Assembly (NCBI GenBank): GCA_011009095.1
Contig: VTPC01001043.1
Location: 43,264 to 107,263 of the forward strand
Origin: Ignelater luminosus
Taxonomy: Eukaryota > Arthropoda > Insecta > Coleoptera > Elateridae
Reading direction: 5' to 3'
Length of the DNA: 64,000 nt
Below the pieces are notes generated by a model that worked only from the letters and a program-made list of their open reading frames with translations, was not told the origin of the DNA and did not search any database. Each line of letters starts with the position of its first letter. Position 1 is the stretch's first letter. Below are positions 58,001 to 64,000 of the stretch, piece by piece. Both the position numbers and the translations under genes were made by a program.

Positions 58001-60833
58001 AATAAACATGTTAAGAAGTTTGTGATTTGTGTCTTCCCTTAAGATACCATTTCTTTTTCTTTTAATGTAGTTGTTTATTTTGCAACTATTAATTTGTAAA
58101 TACAGTGTGTCCACATTTTGATGCTCACTATTGGAATCTCAGAAATTGTAAGAGATACGAAGTCGGTTAAATTAGAAAAGATTTGGCTATTTTGGAGATC
58201 AGTTTACTTATGCTTTTGCTTTTTCAAAAAAGTTCATGGCTTACTAGATATTTGCTAAAAACGAAATTATCTTATTTTTCTTTAAATAAAAAGCATTTCC
58301 CACTTAGTGTGCCATGGTTTTTGTCAGATAAATTACATTTGTTATGTAACAATTGCTAAAACAAAACAAAAGACGCTTTTAAGATAATTTACTGAGCATT
58401 CACAGATAGCATCAAATAAGCATCTAATTAATGCCCCATAAAAGTGTATTTATTTTGTTTTAGCAATTTTTGCATAACAAATGAATTTCTTTGATAAAAC
58501 TCCACGACTTTGTGCGTTAGATGTCATGGCACTATGATGAAAAATTATTTTCACTTCATAACTTGGTAAAACAAAAGAATAGCTATGTCAAACCATGTAT
58601 CACTGAAAAGCATTTAAGGCATGCAGTTCAGTAATATGGAAATCAAGTAAGCGTTCCATTAAAAAAAATTTGGTTTTATGTTTCACTGTCAAAGTAAACA
58701 AAAGACAATTGCAAAAATAATTTTTTGTGTTTCGAAGTAAATTCTCTAAAACATCCTCTTTGCTCTTCCTGAGATATTTTACTTAAAAAAAAATAAGATA
58801 ATTTCGTTTTTAGCAAATACCTAGTTAGCCGTGAACTTTTTTTAAAAAAAAAGCAAAATAGCCAAATTTTTTCTAATTTAACCGACTTTTTATCTCTTAC
58901 AATTTCCGAGATCCCAATAGTGAGCATTGAAATGTGGACATACTGTACATAATTTCAGCGGACCCCAAACAATTTTTGCCCTAAAATTAGGATTATTTTA
59001 ATTCCTTAATTAAGGAGTAGTTCTGCAAAATGTACTAATGTTTCAGAATCCATGGTTGCATTTTGTTAAACCATTTCAAAAACATCATGTATATTTGATA
59101 TTATTTTACAAAAAAAGATTGAATAATGCCAAAATTGTTTGATTTAGGTTCTCATAAAGCTATACCATTGTAGTCAGCACATTGTATGAGGAATAAAAAG
59201 GTAACAAGATATACAGGGTGTTCCATTTAAGAAAATTTAGGCTTTATCTGCCATTTTTTTATGGAACACCTTGTGTAATCAAGAATCATTTTAGAAAATA
59301 TTGGTAATTGTCCTGCACAACTTTTCCTAGCGACAGTTTTTGATTATCCTACATAATAACAATGCTATCCTCTGAGTATATTCTATTGAGACACCCTGTA
59401 TAAATAACAAAGTCTTTATTGTGTTCAAAAACTTACGTCAATAGCTTTTAGAATTGTTAAAACATGTTACTAGCAATTAACTTTGTACATATCTTAATTT
59501 AGCTATTAAGAAGATTCATCGCAAACCTTTACCAATTGCATTTGAGGGTTCAGAGCATTCAAATGTACCTTCTACCTCCAGCGCAGTTGATGATGACAAT
59601 TATATTGAGAAAATTGAAAAACCAAAGAAATCGCATCGAAAATACGTACTTAGTGGTTTAATCGATGCTCAAAATCACAATTTGAAACAAATGCTGTTTG
59701 ACGATTGTAAGAGATTATTTACATTGCATTATGGCGATGGAATAATAGAAGATGCTGAGGAAACCAATAATGGAATATCCAGAGAAAACCTGCACATTGA
59801 TGTAATCAAGATTTTTGGAAATGAACAAGATCTGGAAGAATTGTTTGATTTAGAGCGTAAGTTACATTTTTATTTTAAATTATTTTCTAACAGTACTTTA
59901 TTATATTTAAATAAATTTCAGTCCGGTACCATTCTAGAAATTCTAGAAAAGAAGTCATTGATGGCAATACACATATTTCATTATGGCGTGGAGATGTTGG
60001 TAATGGTATTAAACATGCAATAAAAACAAAAACTTTAACTGAGTGGTCTGTTAGTATGGCTCCAACAGTTTCTCATGAGTAAGCCTTTTGGTATATCTAT
60101 TTTACTTTGAATAAGTCATGCTTATTATTCTATTTAACAGATTATATCTTGAAGCTTGTGAAGCATACGCAAAACAATTATCAGAAGATGCTAATTCAAA
60201 TTCATACAAAGTTGCCTCCTATTATTTAGCTTGCCACAAAATAGAACAAGCTATTAATACTTTATGTGCATCTAAAAATTATCTTGAGGCTTACGTTTTG
60301 GCAAAATGCAGATTAGTCTCTACTGATGTTCTTATTTCTGATGTTCTATTACGTTGGGCAGAATATAGTGTATCTACTGGAAGTTATGAAATTGCTGCGC
60401 AATGGTAAATAAGTAATTTTATGGAAAATTTATATATTAAAAACTATTTTATTTTAGTTATATTGTTCTTCATCGTTTGGAAGATGCTGTGAAAATTCTG
60501 TCTAGACGTACTGATCCCACCACTTTGAAGTTTTGTGCCAAAATAGCAAAACATTATAATTATAGAGATATGTACAATGCACTTAGTTTTAGATTATCAG
60601 TGCTTCATATTGAAGGCCCTAAAGAATTAGAAGTACTGGAAGAACCTTTACTAACTAGAATAGAATTGGAAATTCAACAAAATTTAAATAAGAATGGTAA
60701 TGTTGATGAAAATGGTGTAGAGGATAATACTCATGCTAGTTCTAAATTATTGAACAACACTAAATGTGTTCAGGAAAATGATAGTGAAGATGAAAATGAT
60801 AATGAAGATGTCATTATCGATGTTGAGAATTAA
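40024..60833 (+). CDS. Gemin5: Gemin5, WD40 snRNA-binding subunit of the SMN complex
   Basis: Fifteen coding exons: 40024-40196, 49833-49965, 50022-50253, 50311-51529, 51582-51794, 51887-52138, 52199-52370, 52430-52604, 52663-52941, 53000-53133, 53191-53362, 59503-59856, 59922-60078, 60141-60404, 60458-60833. They total 4305 bases, 1434 aa, in frame at every junction. The start [16 protein letters not shown] matches the Gemin5 N-terminus. Residues 1-1050 hold two WD40 propellers ([50 protein letters not shown]). About 340 residues of acidic Ser/Thr-rich repeats interrupt them in exon 4. The helical TPR-like region follows ([39 protein letters not shown]). The protein ends in an acidic tail; the long C-terminal RNA-binding part of vertebrate Gemin5 appears absent. 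It recognises snRNAs for Sm-core assembly. Introns 1 (9.6 kb) and 11 (6.1 kb) are full of transposons. Confidence 0.93.
40621..41065. mobile_element. 445-bp TA-flanked MITE in Gemin5 intron 1
   Basis: The left end CATGGGTTGTTCCATAAATT and the inverted right end CATGGGTTTTTCCATGTTTT match over about 40 bases with a few differences, including TTAGTAGCA. TA flanks both sides (40619-40620, 41066-41067). No open frame of note. Confidence 0.7.
42850..43083 (-). pseudogene. piggyBac transposase, C-terminal zinc-finger part
   Basis: The - strand frame reads [18 protein letters not shown], then [27 protein letters not shown]. The spaced Cys residues after a basic segment are the C-terminal Cys-rich finger of piggyBac transposases. 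It is cut at its N-terminal side by the BEL/Pao remnant near 43085. Confidence 0.75.
43150..44775 (+). pseudogene. BEL/Pao pol remnant: RNase H end, integrase, DUF5641
   Basis: The RNase H end reads [12 protein letters not shown] and [15 protein letters not shown] with the WWHRLEWL motif, characteristic of Pao-type pol. The integrase N-terminal zinc region ([20 protein letters not shown]) is followed by a deletion and the core: first Asp in VGIDYGGSF, second in [11 protein letters not shown], then [14 protein letters not shown] with the Glu replaced by a stop. The C-terminal DUF5641-like piece ([30 protein letters not shown]) ends exactly where the DD41D element begins. Multiple stops and frameshifts. 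Confidence 0.82.
44781..46083 (-). mobile_element. DD41D Tc1/mariner-type element with intact transposase
   Basis: The ends 44781-44810 and 46054-46083 are perfect 30-base inverted repeats (AGGGTTTTCCAATAAGAGGT...). The 1303-bp element contains one uninterrupted transposase gene. A TA duplication is not clean: the left side reads TAT and the right side TTTA. It sits in the BEL/Pao remnant and is the youngest layer of the nest. Confidence 0.92.
44885..45970 (-). CDS. transposase, DD41D Tc1/mariner superfamily, apparently intact
   Basis: 361 codons from the ATG at 45970 ([20 protein letters not shown]). The N-terminal insect-type helix-turn-helix region (DUF4817-like) spans residues 1-65. It is followed by a second HTH ([20 protein letters not shown]) and the linker [20 protein letters not shown]. 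The catalytic RNase H-like core has Asp in [13 protein letters not shown], Asp in [11 protein letters not shown] and Asp in [12 protein letters not shown], with 41 residues between the second and third, the DD41D signature. Strand motifs [20 protein letters not shown] are complete. No stop or frameshift is seen and the length is normal. It would bind the 30-bp ends and cut and paste the element. Activity is inferred only from integrity. Confidence 0.93.
   Translation of the reverse strand: MERYTLQQRIEIIKIHYKNGENLAETVRKTRTFLGHRKAPCRTAIQKLVTKFELLGQVSDVKNKTRARRSRTAENIAVVAESVKENPGLSIPRRSLELAIPQTSLHRILHKDLGLKAYKVQLTQELKPADHQQRRVFADWVVEMHENDPEFHRKIILSDEAHFHLGGFVNKQNCRIWGSENPRVIVEKSLYPQRVTVWCGLWSGGVIGPYFFENEAGATVTVTGLRYREMINDFLWPELDGIDLDNVYFQQDGATCHTSNETIDLLRKKFPDRVISRRGDHNWPPRSCDLTPCDFFLWGHVKEKVYANSPASIQDLKDGIREAIEDIGQPLCDLVMENFMKRILSCKRGRGGHLPDVIFHY
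46365..47192 (-). pseudogene. piggyBac transposase, N-terminal and catalytic parts
   Basis: An acidic N-terminal piece ([19 protein letters not shown]) at 47192-47010 is followed by the conserved domain start [20 protein letters not shown] and NRFEILLQM (46907-46689). In shifting frames come [24 protein letters not shown] and the third catalytic region [20 protein letters not shown], then [16 protein letters not shown]. Stops and frameshifts are frequent. The coding sequence stops abruptly at the BEL/Pao LTR-like sequence near 46365. Confidence 0.8.
47479..49832. other. Gemin5 intron 1, 3' part
   Basis: No Gemin5 exon or recognisable gene. A GC-richer patch at about 47510-47600 (GCGAGCCCGACCGGTGCACC) contrasts with the surroundings but reads as no known protein. 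The - strand frames at 47823-48472 lack motifs. Confidence 0.35.
50450..51480 (+). repeat. acidic degenerate repeats within Gemin5 exon 4
   Basis: Between the WD motif ending [20 protein letters not shown] and the next blade ([13 protein letters not shown]) lies a low-complexity insertion. It contains units such as [24 protein letters not shown] and [12 protein letters not shown], plus many Asn, Ser, Glu and Asp. It is in frame and intron-free, so it is translated. It would form a disordered loop from the propeller, with many potential casein-kinase-type phosphosites. Confidence 0.75.
53500..53740. repeat. dispersed AGGGTGT-type repeat, inverse copy at 59.1 kb
   Basis: TTCTTAAATGGAACACCCTG (53608) and the downstream GGCCTAATCCAAATAGTTTTGGCATT are found inverted at 59110-59240 (CCATTTAAGAAAATTTAGG, CAAAATTGTTTGATTTAGG). 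The two copies lie in opposite orientation within the same intron. Confidence 0.5.
54012..54120. repeat. second copy of the 12.3-kb repeat
   Basis: ACAGGGTGTTTTTAGAAAGG followed by TTTCACAAAATAAAACTGGT and CCTAGACAAGTGTTTGTGAA matches the left part of the repeat at 12342-12857. Confidence 0.5.
54757..55362. other. assembly gap (606 N)
   Basis: Undetermined bases. The left side begins with a repeat-like ACAGGGTGATCATTTTAAAA and the right side is AT-rich, so the gap probably covers repetitive DNA. Confidence 0.99.
55430..55800 (-). pseudogene. mariner transposase C-terminal remnant
   Basis: On the - strand the frame reads [20 protein letters not shown], then [19 protein letters not shown] and [15 protein letters not shown]. 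These are the second (HDN) and third (TDYYLF) catalytic regions of a mariner transposase. A stop follows, after which the tail [15 protein letters not shown] continues to about 55500. An end-like TACGAGGTAGCACCATTAAT lies near 55428. The 5' half is missing. Confidence 0.8.
56230..57758 (+). pseudogene. dead member of a multi-copy arthropod protein family
   Basis: Successive frames read [20 protein letters not shown], then [14 protein letters not shown], an acidic linker ([13 protein letters not shown]), [70 protein letters not shown] and [14 protein letters not shown] recognise this as a family repeated many times in arthropod genomes, with an N-terminal Cys-rich finger and the [11 protein letters not shown] signature. 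Its function is not known to me; repetition suggests a transposon origin. Stops (for example after KHQ and SVHLNES) and deletions (a central segment near 57060-57150 is missing) make it a pseudogene. It is sense to Gemin5. Confidence 0.75.
58103..58946. mobile_element. 844-bp long-TIR MITE
   Basis: The left end CAGTGTGTCCACATTTTGAT and inverted right end CAGTATGTCCACATTTCAAT are flanked by TA on both sides (58101-58102, 58947-58948). The arms continue inward for about 200 bases (GAAATTATCTTATTTTTCTT and its complement). Further inverted words near the centre (GCTAAAACAAAACAAAAGAC) indicate a nearly full fold-back. Non-coding; a related copy is in calnexin intron 1. Confidence 0.8.
58950..59100. 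repeat. second copy of the 13.6-kb repeat
   Basis: GCCCTAAAATTAGGATTATT and TTTCAGAATCCATGGTTGC match the unit at 13600-13770 in order and spacing. Confidence 0.5.
59110..59410. repeat. AGGGTGT-type dispersed repeat
   Basis: Contains ATACAGGGTGTTCCATTTAA (about 59211) and ends with GAGACACCCTGTATAA (about 59390-59405). The part 59110-59240 is inverse to 53590-53740. It lies about 100 bases upstream of Gemin5 exon 12. Confidence 0.5.
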
Positions 60834-61226
60834 AACTCTTCTCTCTTTTTTTATGTTTGAGACTGTTTAGGATTATAAGAATTAAGTTTTATTTGAGTAT
60901 TAGTATTCAGTTTTTTAGTTTTTTGAAAAGTGTACGAAGAGGTATTATTTGAAGTGTGATAGAATTATCACTTAAGTTTATTTCTCTAGATAGCATTTTT
61001 TCATTGATTTATTTGATTATTTAAAAGGTGTTCTGTTAATGTTACAGTTATGCAGGTGCTTAGTAAAATAGCAACGTTTTCTTGAATCTACGATTCATTT
61101 ATAACATAAGTACAGCATTGCAAGAAAATATGTTCTTGTTTTAAATGTTTTATTTTTAAGAATCTGACTTTGATTTTACCTTAAGAGCTGTGTCTTTAAG
61201 TTCCTATGTAGTTGTAGTAGTTATTT

Positions 61227-61232
61227 AATAAA
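61227..61232 (+). promoter_or_regulatory. candidate Gemin5 poly(A) signal
   Basis: AATAAA about 395 bases after the stop codon, followed within about 30 bases by T-rich DNA. A second candidate is at about 61576. Confidence 0.4.
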
Positions 61233-62300
61233 ATTTGTATTTTCTTGTATTGGTCATTTTAATCTTTTGGTTATAAGACCTGTTTCCTGCCCTTCTTGTA
61301 ATTTATTTGAAATTTCATTCCAAACCTGATATTCTTTTTGTGTTTAACAAAAAATCCTTTTCGTAATTTTTGTACAAATTGGATGGTTTAGTGGTCACCA
61401 CTTTCTGATTGAACAGTGCTTATTTGTGAAGAAAAATTCTCTTTCAATATTGCTTTCTATTTAAGCTAAAAAGCTGTTTTATGTTCTCTGTTAGAATAGT
61501 TACAACAATAACCTGATTGTAACTTACATGCAAATACTATTAGCATAAATATAGAATAATTTGTAAAAAAAAACCAATAAAAAAATGAATTAACTTGTAC
61601 TGCATTGCATCATGTTGCGTCAAAAACAATTTCAAATTGTTTACAAAAACATTCTAACATTGGATGTGTCTTTTAGGTAGTTTTTTACCATATTCACAGG
61701 GATGATAATTTGAGTCATGCTAGTGTCACATTTAGAATATGTCTTGCTTTTTGTTTTTTTTTTACTCGGGGAGCAATCATTACATGTAATAAATTTACTT
61801 GTTTCTGACTGGATTTGGATCATTCTCGTTTATATATTTGGCTATTTAGCATACAGTTAGTTAGTAAAATCTAATTGCAAGTGGTGTTATTTCTGCACAT
61901 TACTTTAATGTAAAAATTAAAAAATTGTCGAGCAGTTCAGTGATAACTTTTTTTTATTTCTAATATGCCCAACTATAAGAAAAGTTTTTGAATTTGAAAT
62001 AATGCCCATGGCTATGAGCGAGCGGCATAAAATTACTGAAGAGTTGGTGGCACTCCTAAGTGTGGCGCTTGTGACAGGCATTTCTGGAGCATTTTCAAAA
62101 GCATTTCTGTATTCTACTACTGTTTATATTTGAAGTTAGTTACAAACTGATGAGATTACGTTGTTCTTTCTCCGTAAATTAGATAAGAAGTGGAAATAGT
62201 TTTGCAACACAAAGAAAGTAAGTACAATTATGTATATCTTCAGATATAAGTAATTAATTATTATCAGCATATTTTGACTTTCAGCTAAAGAAACTGGATA
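61233..62300. other. Gemin5 3' flank, no gene seen
   Basis: AT-rich DNA without recognised exon, RNA gene or element. The - strand frame at 61641-61823 has no domain. Confidence 0.4.
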
Positions 62301-62329
62301 TGTGCCAAACACTCAATGAAAATAAAACT

Positions 62330-62620
62330 GCACAATGAGATCCAATGTTTATTGCACTTATATACCGAAAATAAACAAAGTCAATGTCCATGCTCCTTTG
62401 GAGGAAAAGGATAAAGAAATAAAATTTTATGAGAAGCTAGAACACATTCCTATGACCTAAAGATTTTAATAGAAGACTTAAATGCTAAAGTGGGAAATGA
62501 ACATATCTACAAGATGACTGAGGGAAAAAGCAGACGTGATAAGATCAATGAAAATGGTAAAATACTAATGGCTTGAGAATCATGAGCACTTACTTCGATC
62601 ATAAAGAAACATGGAGAGAC
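62330..62620 (+). pseudogene. non-LTR retrotransposon endonuclease fragment
   Basis: A broken frame reads CTYIPKINKVNVHAPLEEKD, then after a frameshift DLKILIEDLNAKVGNEHIY, followed by ENGKILMA and KKHGET. The motif I-E-D-L-N-A-K-V-G is the apurinic-type endonuclease signature (GDxNAKVG) of RTE/CR1-like LINEs, here with the Gly of GD replaced by Glu. Short and interrupted by stops. Confidence 0.6.
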
Positions 62621-63109
62621 ATGCTAAAATCGTGAAGAACAATAATGGAATTAAGGCAGAAAATACTGGCAATTAAAAGCGAAAGAAACAACATCATAAT
62701 AGCTGAGCAGTTTGAAATGAATGGATACAACTAGAACTAATAATGTTGGATGTAGCATAAAATGAATTTGGTTAGTAGGAGGGAACAGAAAACAACCTGG
62801 TGTGATGACAAGTGAAAGCAGAAATACAGTAAGATTGAAAGTGATAGAAGACTCAAAAGAAGAAAACAAGAGGGAATACAAAAAAGAAAGTAGAAAAGCA
62901 AAAAACATGCTAGAATAAGAAATGGGAAGAAATAAGCAAGAATGTTACAAGAAATTGAAGTACATTATGTTAACAAAGAGATAAACAACTTCTACCAAGA
63001 GACAGATCAGTGTTGTTTACAAAGTATAACAAACAATACTATATAACCTCAAAAAAGATAGATTATATTATTTGACAGATAGTGCCAACATGAAAATAAT
63101 TTAAATGTG

Positions 63110-63520
63110 GCACCAAATTCAAACCATCCTCACTCATTTACGATCACTGTATTCATTATGATGAAAACCTTGAATAAGGAAGTATATGTCAAAGATTGCC
63201 TGTTACCATTATACAAAAAGCACAATGAGAAGCCTCTATTTTGGCCAGATTTAGCAACATGCCATTACGCCAAGGATACATATTAGACTTTTACAAAGCA
63301 AATGGCATATGATTTGTTGATAAAAGGCATAATCCTCTCAACGTTTCTGAGATTAGACCAATCCAGAAATTCTAAACTCACTGTAAAAGAAAATTAAGGA
63401 AACACAATAGAATTGCCAAAACTGAGAGAAATCTTGAAATAAATTGGAAAAAAGTGTTGAAAAACTTTGATGAAAGGAAAATTAGAATAACTGTTCATAA
63501 TGCTTTTTATTAATTACCAC
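63110..63520 (+). pseudogene. Tc1/mariner-type transposase fragment (FWPDLATCHY)
   Basis: The + strand frame reads LNKEVYVKDCLLPLYKKHNE, then PLFWPDLATCHYAKDT. These are the motifs around the second catalytic Asp of a distinct insect Tc1/mariner-like lineage. After a frameshift come FYKANGI, HNPLNVSEIRPIQKF (the expected RPIE Glu reads Gln) and KVLKNFDERKIRITVHNAF. No ends were found. Unlike the other transposases in this window. Confidence 0.7.
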
Positions 63521-64000
63521 AGATGTTTAAATGAAATAAATAAATAAAAATTAATATTTAGAGTAAAATAACTTTTATGACTTTAATTAATGAAAGACCA
63601 CACTTTAGCAAAGGTAACAATAGATTCCTTTGAAGTCTCTGAAATAAATCTTAAGCTGCTAAATCACTCCACTTACCTGGAATAATCAAATATATGAGAC
63701 TGACAAATTTACACCTTCAACAAATATTAAAGTTTCTTCAGCATACTATACAAGTGGCTTGGAAAGAAATATCCCAGGCAGACATTGATCTTCTGATTTT
63801 GGTCCATGTTAAGGCAACTCAATGAACATATTGTAACCAAATTCCGATAACAGCCATTTGTCGAAATAAATGCATAATTCTAGGATTAGGTATCCTGATT
63901 TGCGCAAACCTGAAAGAGACCATAAAATTTTGGTGATTGGTCATTTTTAAATTCCATAATCCTAGATATGCACATTTTATAAATGACATCTATCATGTTG
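63521..64000. other. window end, no gene seen
   Basis: AT-rich DNA with no recognised feature. Confidence 0.4.

Larger units (their letters stand above)
53363..59502. other. Gemin5 intron 11, repeat-filled
   Basis: The 6.1-kb intron separates the WD40 part from the helical part of Gemin5. It contains dispersed AGGGTGT-type repeats (53500-53740, 54012-54120), the N gap, a mariner tail, a dead multi-copy protein gene and a long-TIR MITE. No Gemin5 exon is needed within it, because the reading frame closes between 53362 and 59503. Confidence 0.6.

Noticed and set aside
1-64000. CRISPR array or bacterial operon features
   Set aside because: No regularly spaced direct repeats; intron-bearing genes and insect transposons show a eukaryotic chromosome.

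Overview
The window is an AT-rich insect chromosomal segment. The genes carry GT-AG introns, and the repeats are typical of insects: Tc1/mariner, piggyBac, BEL/Pao, Ty3/gypsy with an env-like gene, hAT-type and other MITEs. A secreted, catalytically complete GH16 beta-1,3-glucanase fits a beetle or related insect, but the species is an inference. A 606-base run of N lies at 54757-55362.

Four host genes can be rebuilt exon by exon, each closing in frame. (1) GH16 beta-1,3-glucanase/GNBP-like, + strand, 3395-5330, 4 exons, 386 aa. (2) Calnexin, - strand, 22827-32508, 7 coding exons, including two tandem exons that both encode a membrane span and look mutually exclusive. (3) Neutral sphingomyelinase (SMPD2-like), - strand, 34920-36344, 5 exons, 391 aa. 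(4) Gemin5, + strand, 40024-60833, 15 coding exons, 1434 aa, with a long acidic Ser/Thr-rich insertion in the WD40 region. Calnexin and sphingomyelinase lie in tandem on the - strand; Gemin5 is divergent from them. Their roles are separate: ER glycoprotein folding, sphingolipid turnover, and SMN-complex snRNA binding. I see no sign of a shared pathway.

The rest is mostly mobile DNA. From 5.4 to 22 kb lie an internally deleted Tc1/mariner-type element with an intron, a fold-back pair of tRNA-like sequences, an irritans-like mariner that has lost a catalytic Asp, a 1.9-kb element with 293-bp inverted repeats inside an older repeat pair, and a broken env-bearing gypsy-type element. The 7.4-kb calnexin intron 1 holds a palindromic MITE nested in another MITE, a mariner and a Tc1. 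Gemin5 intron 1 holds a three-level nest (piggyBac split by BEL/Pao, which is split by a DD41D element with an intact 361-aa transposase). Gemin5 intron 11 holds the gap, a mariner tail, a dead member of an unassigned multi-copy arthropod protein family and a long-TIR MITE. The 3' flank of Gemin5 carries LINE and transposase debris.
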